64,000 nucleotides of DNA. Source: Saprospiraceae bacterium (GTDB lineage: Bacteria > Bacteroidota > Bacteroidia > Chitinophagales > Saprospiraceae). Position 1 is the stretch's first letter, and the number at the start of each line of letters is the position of its first letter. The notes under the pieces were generated by a model that was given only the letters and a program-made list of their open reading frames with translations, did no database searches and was not told the origin of the DNA. Position numbers and translations under genes: made by a program. This document shows positions 24,699 to 32,646 of the stretch, one piece after another. Location of the stretch: NCBI GenBank assembly GCA_019187225.1, contig JABAQQ010000002.1, positions 1 to 64,000 on the forward strand, written 5' to 3'.

Positions 24699-25562
24699 AT
24701 GCTCGTCCGAAAAATGCTGAAAGAGATTTACCGCTTCCTTCATCCGCGTTTCAAAACGCTTTCCCTCGAATACAACGTGGATTTCAAACCGCGTTATGGT
24801 CACGGCAAACCGCCGCATCATAAACTGAACGAGATCATCGGAGCGAACCGTGCAGAATATGCCGAAAATCTCCAATTGATGCTGGCTTTCAGGGAAAACC
24901 TGCATGCCATCCGGCAGTTTAAAGACGAACAGAATCCGGACAACCCGGCCTGGAACAACGGCTTCCTGCCCGGCCTCGACATCGCGGGTATCTATGCCAT
25001 GCTGGCGAAATACCGCCCGGCACGTTACGTGGAAGTCGGCTCCGGCAATTCCACCAAAGTGGCATACAAGGCAAAAAAAGAACAAAATCTGGCGACAGAG
25101 ATCATTTCGATTGACCCTTTTCCGCGCGCTGAAATTGACCACCTGGCCGACCGAATCATCCGACAACCCTTTGAAAACGTGGACTTTACCCCACTGCTTT
25201 CCGAATTTAAGGCAGGCGATATGCTGTTCATTGACAACTCGCACCGCATCCTGCCTAATTCGGATGTGATGGTGTTTTTCCTCGAAGTGTTGCCGCGCCT
25301 CCCCAAGGGTGTGATCGTCCACATCCACGACATTTACCTGCCTTACGATTATCCCCAATTCATGTGCGACCGTTTTTATTCCGAACAATACGGTCTGGCC
25401 ATGTTCCTGCTGGCCGATCCCGTACGTTACAAGACCATTTTGCCCAACTATTTCATTTCGGAAGACGCCGAACTGAGCAGCATGTTGGAGCCGCTGTGGC
25501 AACACCCGAACTTAGAAGGTGTGGAGCGGCACGGCGGGTCGTATTGGCTGGAGATCAATTGA
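24699..25562 (+). CDS. Class I SAM-dependent methyltransferase (Methyltransf_24 type)
   Basis: 287 residues. The SAM-binding motif I is YVEVGSGNSTKVAYK (about 108-122), followed by the acidic strand IISIDPFPRAEID and a motif with a metal- or substrate-facing DNSHRILPNSD and IHIHDIYLPYDYP. The layout is that of small-molecule or sugar O-methyltransferases; the acceptor is unknown. Its start is divergent from the TPR-like gene, 72 bases away. Confidence 0.85.
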   Translation: MLVRKMLKEIYRFLHPRFKTLSLEYNVDFKPRYGHGKPPHHKLNEIIGANRAEYAENLQLMLAFRENLHAIRQFKDEQNPDNPAWNNGFLPGLDIAGIYAMLAKYRPARYVEVGSGNSTKVAYKAKKEQNLATEIISIDPFPRAEIDHLADRIIRQPFENVDFTPLLSEFKAGDMLFIDNSHRILPNSDVMVFFLEVLPRLPKGVIVHIHDIYLPYDYPQFMCDRFYSEQYGLAMFLLADPVRYKTILPNYFISEDAELSSMLEPLWQHPNLEGVERHGGSYWLEIN

Positions 25563-25591
25563 AGCACAGTGTTATAGACTGTCTTTCCGGC

Positions 25592-26677
25592 TTAATGTTT
25601 TTGCCAGTGCAAGGTGCGTATCGCTTTCCCATCCGTCAGGGTCAGGAAATATGCTCCCGTACCGAGGTGACCAACCGGCAACGACAGGAGATTTTCACCC
25701 GCGTTCAGCGTCAGCGAGCGTGTTTCCACAACGCGGCCACCGGCGTCGGTCAGCAACATTTGCAAAGGCTCGTTTGCGTTTTCAATGGAGATACGGAGCG
25801 AGAGTTCATCACTAACGGGATTCGCGCCGGCGAAAGCGATGTTCACGCCGGTAAGTTCTTCGGGCCGGTCGAATGTGCCGACAGAAAGATTGTCAATAAA
25901 ATTGACCGATTTGAAGACGCCCGAATCCTCGATGATGGTATCCAAACCGGGAAAGCGGGTTTCAGAGATGATGCGGGTGTAATACACTGAAACGAGCACA
26001 CCCGGCTGGTTGGGCACTACCCAGTCGTACACCGTAAAGCTCGTGCGAATGATCGTCGAACCCACGCCAAAGTCGGCAGAGTCCACCTGCGATGATATGC
26101 CTTTGAGGCGCATGGCGTTCTGGAATGTTCCGGCAGGCGTTATCAGGGTGCCATAGGCGTCGTAAGTAATGGTGCGCGAGCCGCTTCCGTAAAAAATAAA
26201 TCCCGTACCCGCGTCGGTCGTGTTGGTGAAATCATCCGAGAAGGAGCCGTTGTACGAGAGGTTTTTCAGTTGGATGTCCGTGTTGGAATATTCCTGGATC
26301 ACGTCTTCGGAGGCTATACCGAGGATTGAGAACTGGTTTGCTTCCTTTTTGGTGTAGGAATACACCGCAGTGTCGCCTTCACCGACCCGGAGCGCAAAAT
26401 TAGCGCCCGGGAATTGAGATGCATATTGAGAAGGCGTATTGGAGGGAGCAATATAGTGGTACAGCGTACCTGCGACACCGGCCAAAGGCTCGAGGTCGGA
26501 AAAATCCCAGTTTTGATTGGCGCCGGCACTGCCCTGGCTGACGTCGTTGGTGTCGGCTTCGTAGAACGTGACCACGTCGCCGATGTTGGGCAATACGTTC
26601 ATTTGAAGTTGCGGTTGCGCCAGCAGCGCGGCGCTGAAAAACAATGCGAAAAGAGGCAGGAAAAGAGATTTTTTCAT
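25592..26677 (-). CDS. T9SS-sorted secreted protein of unknown function
   Basis: 361 residues. Signal peptide at 1-20 (SAALLAQ). The middle is a strand-rich domain of about 240 residues (NQNWDFSDLEPLAG, FALRVGEGDTAVYSYTK, GTLITPAGTFQNAMRLKG, SFTVYDWVVPNQPGVLV) similar to other Bacteroidota secreted proteins without an assigned activity. The last 75 residues are a T9SS type-A sorting domain (AGANPVSDELSLRISIE ... LGTGAYFLTLTDGKAIRTLHW). It is monocistronic and converges on the methyltransferase gene. Confidence 0.8.
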   Translation of the reverse strand: MKKSLFLPLFALFFSAALLAQPQLQMNVLPNIGDVVTFYEADTNDVSQGSAGANQNWDFSDLEPLAGVAGTLYHYIAPSNTPSQYASQFPGANFALRVGEGDTAVYSYTKKEANQFSILGIASEDVIQEYSNTDIQLKNLSYNGSFSDDFTNTTDAGTGFIFYGSGSRTITYDAYGTLITPAGTFQNAMRLKGISSQVDSADFGVGSTIIRTSFTVYDWVVPNQPGVLVSVYYTRIISETRFPGLDTIIEDSGVFKSVNFIDNLSVGTFDRPEELTGVNIAFAGANPVSDELSLRISIENANEPLQMLLTDAGGRVVETRSLTLNAGENLLSLPVGHLGTGAYFLTLTDGKAIRTLHWQKH

Positions 26678-26818
26678 TGGAAGTCAGTTTGTTAAATCAG
26701 TTTGTGATAGATGGATGTGTTCCGGAGGCTCCGCGAAGCAGTGCCTTTGGGCGCGCAAGTTTAAGCGCTTTTCCCGCTTTATCTGAAAAATTAACCATAG
26801 TTCTATCGCTGCAAAAAA

Positions 26819-26826
26819 TAACTTTG
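26819..26826 (+). promoter_or_regulatory. Possible Bacteroidota -7 box for the MpaB gene
   Basis: TAACTTTG matches the TAnnTTTG -7 consensus and lies 20 bases before the ATG at 26846. A -33 element is not convincing (TTAACC at about 22 bases upstream). Confidence 0.35.
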
Positions 26827-26845
26827 CATCACAAAGTGAATTTCG

Positions 26846-27874
26846 ATGAACGCGCAAAACTCCCTCTCCGATGCCACCGGTTATTTCGGCCCGGATACGA
26901 TTACCTGGCACCTTTACCGGGAACCCATTTTCGTTTTAGGCGGCGTCCGCGCCTTGCTCCTGCAAATCGCGCATCCAGCAGTGGCCGACGGCGTGGCGCG
27001 GTACAGCGGCTTTCAGGCGGATCCCTTCGGTCGTGGTTACCGCACTTTCGCGGCGATGGCGATGATCTATTTCGGCAACAGAAAACAGGCGGAAGCGACG
27101 GCGCAGCGCCTTTGGCGCATCCATTCGGCCATTCGGGGAACGTATCCGATTGGGGATTGGGGATTTCGGATTGCGGATTCGACGGCCCCTGAATCCGCAA
27201 TCCGAAATCCCCAATCCCCAATCCGCAATCCGAAATCCGAAACCCCCTATTCCGCCAACGACCCCGACTTGCTCTTTTGGGTGTTGGCGACACTCACCGA
27301 AACGACCTTACAAGTATACGAACGATTGCCTTTTTTGAATTTGCCACCCGACTGGAAAGAGCGGTTTTACGAAGAAAGCAAAATTGCCGCTCACTTACTC
27401 GGTATTCCCGATTCGGCTTATCCGCCTGATCTACAATCATTTTATTACCAATTTAAAGAAATCCTGAACGGCAAATTGCCCGGCAGCACCGCGACTTGCC
27501 GCGAAATGGCGCAGGCGATCGTCCGGCATCCCCGCGCGCCGAAAAAGTGGGCGACCTTATTTGCAGCCGGCTGGCTGCCAGCCTCACTATGCAACCGGCT
27601 TGGCATCGAAGCGGGCGAAAATCCGGAGATCAGACTGGAAAAATGGATCCGTCGTTTTGGTCGGGTGTATTGTCTTATACCGGTATGGTTGCGCTACAAT
27701 CCCGCATATCACCAGGCGCAATACCGGATCGCGAAAGCGAATGGCAAAGCGCCGACGCCGGCGGGGCGTTTTTTTACATGGCTGGGCAGGAGGATGAAGG
27801 TGCCGATGGGGTTGGAGGTAAGCCGGAAGTCTGTTCCGGAGATATCGCCGGAACAGACTTCCGGCTTACTTTAG
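26846..27874 (+). CDS. MpaB/DUF2236-family oxygenase with in-frame repeat insertion
   Basis: 342 residues. Matches the oxygenase MpaB family (heme-binding fold shared with latex-clearing protein) in [56 protein letters not shown] and [16 protein letters not shown]. Between GTYP (about residue 98) and PYSANDPDL, about 33 residues ([13 protein letters not shown]) are encoded by the CCGCAAT repeat at 27146-27243; family members have a short loop here. The last 18 residues come from a perfect palindrome. It ends overlapping the thyA stop codon by 4 bases. Confidence 0.85.
   Translation: MNAQNSLSDATGYFGPDTITWHLYREPIFVLGGVRALLLQIAHPAVADGVARYSGFQADPFGRGYRTFAAMAMIYFGNRKQAEATAQRLWRIHSAIRGTYPIGDWGFRIADSTAPESAIRNPQSPIRNPKSETPYSANDPDLLFWVLATLTETTLQVYERLPFLNLPPDWKERFYEESKIAAHLLGIPDSAYPPDLQSFYYQFKEILNGKLPGSTATCREMAQAIVRHPRAPKKWATLFAAGWLPASLCNRLGIEAGENPEIRLEKWIRRFGRVYCLIPVWLRYNPAYHQAQYRIAKANGKAPTPAGRFFTWLGRRMKVPMGLEVSRKSVPEISPEQTSGLL
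27146..27243. repeat. CCGCAAT repeat with inverted arm inside coding sequence
   Basis: A first arm (gattgggg, gatttcgg, attgcgg) and its reverse complement (ccgcaat, ccgaaat, ccccaat units) flank a short loop near 27181-27192. Length is a multiple of three overall, so the MpaB reading frame continues through it. Confidence 0.9.
27818..27869. repeat. 22-bp perfect palindrome, copy 1
   Basis: Arms 27818-27839 and 27848-27869 are exact reverse complements with an 8-base loop. The outer parts (GTAA.CCGGAA and GTTCCGG) match the copy at 45102-45156 while four inner bases differ on both arms together. It lies in the 3' end of the MpaB gene, next to the thyA stop codon. Confidence 0.95.
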
Positions 27875-28665
27875 ACCGCCACCGGCGCTTTGATCCCCGG
27901 CCAGGGTTTGTAGTTCAGCAACTCGAAATCCTCATATCGAAAAGAAAATATATCGCGCACGGCGGGGTTGATTTTCATTAGGGGCAGCGGCCTCGGCTCG
28001 CGGGAAAGTTGTAGTTCCACTTGTTCCAAATGGTTGACATACAAATGCGTATCGCCGCCCGTCCACACAAAATCACCCGGATCGAGGTCGCACACCCTGG
28101 CGAGCATCAGGGTCAGAAGGGCGTAGGAAGCAATGTTGAACGGCACGCCGAGGAACACGTCGGCGCTGCGCTGGTAGAGTTGGCAGGATAGTTTGCCGTC
28201 GGCCACATAAAACTGGAACAGGCAATGACACGGCGCCAAAGCCATAGCCGGGACATCCGCCGGATTCCAGGCCGATACGATGATGCGGCGGCTGTCGGGG
28301 TTCTTTTTCAGCGTGTTCACCACTTCGCTGATCTGGTCAATCGTACGTCCATCGGGCGCAGCCCAGGAGCGCCATTGCTTGCCATACACCGGCCCAAGGT
28401 CTCCGTTGGCATCCGCCCATTCGTCCCAGATGCTCACGCCGTTGTCTTTCAGGTATTTAATATTGGTGTCGCCCTTCAGGAACCACAGCAGTTCGTAGAT
28501 GACGCTTTTTAAATGTATTTTCTTTGTAGTAATGAGCGGGAATCCGTCCTGCAGATCAAAACGCATCTGGTAGCCGAACACTGAAAGGGTGCCTGTGCCG
28601 GTGCGGTCGGATTTTTTCGCGCCGTGTTGGAGTATGTGCCGGAGGAGATCGTGGTAGGCTTGCAT
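27871..28665 (-). CDS. thyA: Thymidylate synthase
   Basis: 264 residues, the same length as E. coli ThyA. It converts dUMP to dTMP with methylene-tetrahydrofolate in the cytoplasm. Catalytic Cys146 sits in [10 protein letters not shown]; folate and dUMP contacts are visible in [20 protein letters not shown] and [12 protein letters not shown], and Arg in [13 protein letters not shown] (about 20). No dihydrofolate reductase gene follows in the window. Its stop codon lies two bases from a palindrome, and a short ATATTG-type repeat starts 8 bases before its start codon. Confidence 0.98.
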   Translation of the reverse strand: MQAYHDLLRHILQHGAKKSDRTGTGTLSVFGYQMRFDLQDGFPLITTKKIHLKSVIYELLWFLKGDTNIKYLKDNGVSIWDEWADANGDLGPVYGKQWRSWAAPDGRTIDQISEVVNTLKKNPDSRRIIVSAWNPADVPAMALAPCHCLFQFYVADGKLSCQLYQRSADVFLGVPFNIASYALLTLMLARVCDLDPGDFVWTGGDTHLYVNHLEQVELQLSREPRPLPLMKINPAVRDIFSFRYEDFELLNYKPWPGIKAPVAV

Positions 28666-28672
28666 AGTTGCA

Positions 28673-28711
28673 ATATTGAGATATTTCGATATTGGGATAT
28701 CTCCGCAAATA
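28673..28711. repeat. ATATTGRG octamer repeat in the thyA leader
   Basis: Four 8-nt units, atattgag, atatttcg, atattggg, atatctcc, directly upstream of the thyA start. Confidence 0.6.
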
Positions 28712-28848
28712 TCAAATGAATTTGTGGTTCGGAGTTATTTTTAGCGAAGTAGTCGAAACCTTCAAGATTTTATCTGAAAACCTCCATTTTTGCCCTTCCA
28801 AAAACATTTCAATGAAAAAAACGTCTAAGTCAGCCCTGCGATTCCGCA

Positions 28849-28868
28849 ATCCGAACTCCGCAATCACG
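28849..28868. repeat. CCGCAAT-type repeat before the BatA-like gene
   Basis: Units ccgcaat, ccgaact, ccgcaat end two bases before the ATG at 28871. Confidence 0.75.
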
Positions 28869-28870
28869 AT

Positions 28871-30955
28871 ATGCAATTTGTTTTTCCCGCGTTTCTCGCC
28901 GCCCTGGCTGTTTTGGCGATCCCTGTCATCATCCACCTGTTTTATTTCCGGCGCTTCAAAAAAGTGTATTTCACCAACGTGCGTTTTTTGAAGGAGGTAA
29001 AAGAAGAGACCAGCAACCGCCAGAAATTGCGTAACCTGCTGGTGCTGCTGATGCGTTGCCTGGCGATCGCTGCGATGGTGCTGGCGTTCGCGCAGCCCTT
29101 TATCCCGCTGTCGTCGGGAGTGAAGAAAGGTGAAAGAGCTGTGAGTGTATATGTGGATAATTCGTTCAGCATGAACTCTTTGTCCAAAGACGCACCGCTG
29201 CTCGAACTGGCCAGGCAACGCGCCCGCGACATCGTGAACGCTTTCGGCGTGGAAGACCGTTTTCAAATTCTGACCAATGACTTCGAGGGCCGCGACCAGC
29301 GTCTGGTGAGCAAGGAAGATGCCCTCGACCGCATCGAGGAAATCCGGTCCGGCCCGGCTTCGCGCGACCTCTCTAAAGTACTCACCCGGCAACAGCAATG
29401 CCTCAACAACGGCATACAAGAAAACAAAATCGCTTATGTCGTGAGCGATTTCCAGAACAACATCGCCGATGTGACAAACTTCAGGGACTCTCTCATCGAA
29501 GTCAATCTGGTGCCGATGCGCGCCGTACAGGAACGCAACGTATCGGTAGACAGCGTGTGGTTCGAGAGTCCGGTACAGATACTCAACCAGCCCGCCAACC
29601 TGCTGGTGAAACTCAGCAACCGCAGCGACGAGGACGCTTCTGAGATACGCCTCAGCCTTCGTCACGACGGGCAGGCGAAGCCCGTCGGCTCCGTCAGCAT
29701 ACCGGCCCGCAGCAGCAAACTCGATACGGTGAGTTTTAATATCCTGCATCCCGGCTGGCACGAAGCCAAACTTTCGATAACGGATTACCCGGTCCAGTTC
29801 GACGACGATTACTACCTTTCGTTTCACGTCGCCGAGCGTATCAATGTTTTGTCCATTAATGGTTTACAGCCAAATAAGTATCTGAACAACGCGTTTTTGG
29901 GCGCCAAATATTTTCACCTCGACAACGCCAATGCAGGGGCGCTGGATTATTCAAAGTTCCCGGATTATCAATTGATCGTCCTCAACGAGTTGGGGGCTAT
30001 TTCCTCCGGTCTCGCGACGGAATTGAAATCATTTGCTCAAAATGGCGGCAATGTGCTCGTTTTTCCCGCGCCCACCGCCGATCTGAATTCCTACAACGCG
30101 TTTCTGCAAAACTTCGGAGTGGGCAACATAGGTGCATACGAACCGACACCCCGCCAGGCCAGCCAGATCAATACCGACGAATTTGTCTTTAAAGACGTAT
30201 TCCTGAACAAAAGCGCTAACCTCCGCCTGCCCGCCACCCAGGGCAACTTCAAACTCGCGCCGGCCAGCGGCGAACACATCCTTACTTATCGCGATGGTAT
30301 GGCCATGCTGGCAAAATATCCGCAGGGCGAAGGCGCGCTGTATTGCTCCGCGGCGCCGCTCAGCGAACAGGTGAACGACCTTGTCCGCAACGGAGAGATA
30401 TTCGTGCCCATGTTGTTCAAAATGGCCATCGCCGGCACCAAAGGCAGACAGATCGCATATACCATCGGAAAAGACGAAGTGCTGGAGGCCAAACACCAGG
30501 TGGCCGCTTCCGGTGAAAGTATTTACAAGTTGCAACAAGTAGCTGAGGACGCCGCACCGTCCACCATCCGCCGTCCACCGTCCACCGTCTCATCGTCAAC
30601 CGTAGAAGAGTTCATCCCCGAACAACGCATACTCGGCTCGAAAGTGCTGCTCACACCCGGTACGCAGGTGCGCGACGCGGGCTGGTACCGTCTGCATCTG
30701 CAGGGCGACAGCACGCTGGCAGAGTATGCTTTTAACTACGACCGTAAGGAAAGCGACCTGAGTTATAAAACCGACGACGCACTCGCGGAGGGCTTGCCGA
30801 AAAACATGAAAGTGCTCGCCGAAAACGCCGAAGCCAACTTCGGCCAGGTGGTGGGCGAGCAGGAGCGCGGCATCGTGTTGTGGCGCTGGTGCGTCGTTTT
30901 TGCCCTGCTGTTTTTGGCGTTGGAGGTGCTGTTTTTGAGGTTGTGGAAGGTGTGA
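28871..30955 (+). CDS. BatA-domain protein with von Willebrand-type region
   Basis: 694 residues. It starts with a BatA/aerotolerance N-terminal hairpin of two helices (FLAALAVLAIPVIIHLFYF and LVLLMRCLAIAAMVLAFA), has a VWA-like segment with MIDAS-type residues in VYVDNSFSMNS (about 96), a long periplasmic region of Ig-like and glutamine-amidotransferase-like strands, and a C-terminal helix (WCVVFALLFLALEVLFLRLW). Bat proteins are linked to stress tolerance in Bacteroidota. Residues about 561-578 (APSTIRRPPSTVSSSTVEE) are encoded by a heptamer repeat. It converges on dnaN, whose stop codon is the next base. Confidence 0.85.
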   Translation: MQFVFPAFLAALAVLAIPVIIHLFYFRRFKKVYFTNVRFLKEVKEETSNRQKLRNLLVLLMRCLAIAAMVLAFAQPFIPLSSGVKKGERAVSVYVDNSFSMNSLSKDAPLLELARQRARDIVNAFGVEDRFQILTNDFEGRDQRLVSKEDALDRIEEIRSGPASRDLSKVLTRQQQCLNNGIQENKIAYVVSDFQNNIADVTNFRDSLIEVNLVPMRAVQERNVSVDSVWFESPVQILNQPANLLVKLSNRSDEDASEIRLSLRHDGQAKPVGSVSIPARSSKLDTVSFNILHPGWHEAKLSITDYPVQFDDDYYLSFHVAERINVLSINGLQPNKYLNNAFLGAKYFHLDNANAGALDYSKFPDYQLIVLNELGAISSGLATELKSFAQNGGNVLVFPAPTADLNSYNAFLQNFGVGNIGAYEPTPRQASQINTDEFVFKDVFLNKSANLRLPATQGNFKLAPASGEHILTYRDGMAMLAKYPQGEGALYCSAAPLSEQVNDLVRNGEIFVPMLFKMAIAGTKGRQIAYTIGKDEVLEAKHQVAASGESIYKLQQVAEDAAPSTIRRPPSTVSSSTVEEFIPEQRILGSKVLLTPGTQVRDAGWYRLHLQGDSTLAEYAFNYDRKESDLSYKTDDALAEGLPKNMKVLAENAEANFGQVVGEQERGIVLWRWCVVFALLFLALEVLFLRLWKV
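30551..30605. repeat. CCGTCCA/GACGGTG heptamer repeat in coding sequence
   Basis: Tandem heptamers of the kind ccgtcca, ccatccg, ccgtcca, ccgtcca, ccgtctc, cgtcaac within the BatA-like gene, keeping the frame open. The same unit occurs in coding sequence at 51244-51278 and 63344-63373. Confidence 0.85.
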
Positions 30956-32074
30956 TCAGTTATTCAGCATCACCGGCATCACCAGCATCAGAATTTCCCG
31001 ATCCGTATTTTCCTCTTCCACCGGCGTCAGGATACCCGCTCGGCTGGGCGAGCTGAATTCCATTTTCACTTCGTCGGAGGCGAGCACGCCGAGCATTTCC
31101 ACCAAAAACTTGGCGTTGAAGGCGATCTTCATCGGGCTGCCTTCGAAGGTGCAGGCCATTTGTTCGGTTGCTTCGTTGGAGAAATCGAGGTCCTGAGCGC
31201 TGACCGTCAGGCTTTTGTCGGTCACGTCGAGCACGACCTGGTTGGTTGTTTTGTTGGCATAGATGGCGATGCGTTTGAGCGAGTTCTGGAAGTCGGTGCG
31301 GTTCACCGTCATGACATTAGGATTGTCCACCGGGATAACGGCGTTGTAGTCCGGATAGCGCGCATCTATGAGGCGGCACACGAGGTGGATGTCGCCGAAG
31401 GTGAAAAAAGCGTTGGCCTTGTTGAAAGCGAGGGTCACGGCGTCGTTGGCGGGCAGGGCGTTTTTAAGCAGGTTGAGGGCTTTTTTCGGCACGATGAAAC
31501 TGGTGCTGACGTCGCCTGCCAGGTGGTGCGTGGTGTATTTCACCAATTTGTGGGCATCGGTGGCGACGCAGATCAATTTGTTCTGTTCCACTGAAAAATA
31601 CACGCCCGTCATGGCGGGGCGCAGTTCGTCGCTGGAGGTGGCGAACGCCGTATTGTTGATGGCCTCGAGCAGGTACTGGCTGTTGATTTTCACCGTTTCC
31701 ACTGAGTCGGGTTCGGGGATGTTGGGAAAATCCGCTCCGTTTTCGCCTGCCAGTTTGTATTTGCCGTAGGAAGAAGTGATCTCGATGCCCCAGTTCTCTT
31801 CATTCACCGTAAATGTGATGGGCTGTTGAGGCAGGGCTTTCAGCGTATCGAGCAGGATTTTGGCGGGTACGGCCACGGAAAAATCGTCGTCGGCCAGCAC
31901 CTCGATGGTCGTGGCGATACTCGTTTCGAGGTCGGTAGCGGCGATGGTGAGTTTTTTATTCTCTATGTTGAACAAAAAATCTTCCAGGATGGGCAGCACC
32001 GGGTTGGAACCGATGGCGCCGGAAGCGATCTGGAGTTGTTTCAGAAGTTCGGAAGAAGAGACGCTGAATTTCAT
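30956..32074 (-). CDS. dnaN: DNA polymerase III beta subunit (sliding clamp)
   Basis: 372 residues, normal length for the three-domain clamp. It begins MKFSVSSSELLKQLQ and shows the usual clamp segments LPILEDFLFNIENKKLTIAATDLE, PAKILLDTLKALPQQPI and, at the end, MKIAFNAKFLVEMLGVL with the C-terminal MLVMPVMLNN. It encircles DNA and holds polymerase and other partners. Neither dnaA nor recF is adjacent, as often in Bacteroidota. Ten bases before its start codon a repeat block (32084-32140) begins, so the leader is largely repeat. Confidence 0.97.
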   Translation of the reverse strand: MKFSVSSSELLKQLQIASGAIGSNPVLPILEDFLFNIENKKLTIAATDLETSIATTIEVLADDDFSVAVPAKILLDTLKALPQQPITFTVNEENWGIEITSSYGKYKLAGENGADFPNIPEPDSVETVKINSQYLLEAINNTAFATSSDELRPAMTGVYFSVEQNKLICVATDAHKLVKYTTHHLAGDVSTSFIVPKKALNLLKNALPANDAVTLAFNKANAFFTFGDIHLVCRLIDARYPDYNAVIPVDNPNVMTVNRTDFQNSLKRIAIYANKTTNQVVLDVTDKSLTVSAQDLDFSNEATEQMACTFEGSPMKIAFNAKFLVEMLGVLASDEVKMEFSSPSRAGILTPVEEENTDREILMLVMPVMLNN

Positions 32075-32083
32075 GGAAAAGAA

Positions 32084-32140
32084 GGTTTACGGGTTTCAGG
32101 TTGACGGGTTCGCGTGTTTACGGGTTAGCTGGTTAACGGG
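32084..32140. repeat. GGGTTNNC octamer repeat in the dnaN leader
   Basis: Degenerate 7-8 nt units (gggtttca, ggttgac, gggttcgcg, gggttagc, ggttaacg) starting 10 bases upstream of the dnaN ATG. Reverse complement of the block at 32555-32640. Confidence 0.8.
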
Positions 32141-32388
32141 AAACGCGGCAAATGTATATCCCTCTGCGCGGCTTTTTTTTCTAAAAAATTAACAACCTGT
32201 GGAAAAAAACGGAAAAATCTACCTTCGCACTCCCGATCTGAAACCACGGGGTTGTGTCAAAGGTCTTTAAAGTGTCCTGTTGTTGAAAACGAAAAGAATT
32301 ATAATTGGTTGTTAGGGTTGTTTCAGAAGTCCAATGTTTAAAAGATTGTTTTTTGATTGCCAAATTATTATCGCCAAACGCAATTGAA

Positions 32389-32421
32389 AAATTTAACAAC
32401 TTTTTAAAAGTTGTCAAATTT
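32389..32421. repeat. 16-bp AT-rich hairpin
   Basis: AAATTTAACAACTTTT and AAAAGTTGTCAAATTT are reverse complements with one mismatch, separated by a single T. It lies at the centre of the dnaN upstream gap. Confidence 0.8.
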
Positions 32422-32554
32422 GGCACGGTGGGCAAACTTTATTCGGCTTAATTTCCCAAAATCTTAAAGATTGGGCTGTGACTCAACCCTTGCGAACGAT
32501 TCGAAAGAGCATATTTTGCAATTCGGATGATTTACGGCTATTCTGACTTTCGTA

Positions 32555-32640
32555 CAACCCGTTAACCCGCAAACCCGCAAACCCGCAAACCCGCAAACCC
32601 GCAAACCCGTTAACCCGCCAACCCGTCAACCCGCAAACCT
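32555..32640. repeat. CCCGNNAA octamer tandem repeat
   Basis: Ten head-to-tail 8-nt units (cccgttaa, cccgcaaa repeated, cccgccaa, cccgtcaa, cccgcaaa) end 6 bases before the ATG of the M16-like gene. Confidence 0.95.
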
Positions 32641-32646
32641 GTACAA

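Larger units (their letters stand above)
32075..32646. other. 572-base divergent gap between dnaN and the M16-like gene
   Basis: Holds inverted CCCGNNAA octamer blocks at both ends, a strong central hairpin (32389-32421), and a pair of similar termini (GGGGTTGTGTCAAAG at 32248 and, inverted, GGGTTGAGTCACAG ending near 32489) that may mark an old non-coding element of about 240 bp. No gene was recognised. Confidence 0.6.

Noticed and set aside
28692-28991. Small plus-strand frame over the CCGCAAT repeat before the BatA-like gene
   Set aside because: It overlaps the conserved N-terminus of the BatA protein in another frame and has no family match.
32075-32646. Gap upstream of dnaN considered as replication origin
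   Set aside because: There is only one weak DnaA-box-like TGTGGAAAA and no dnaA, so an origin is not supported.
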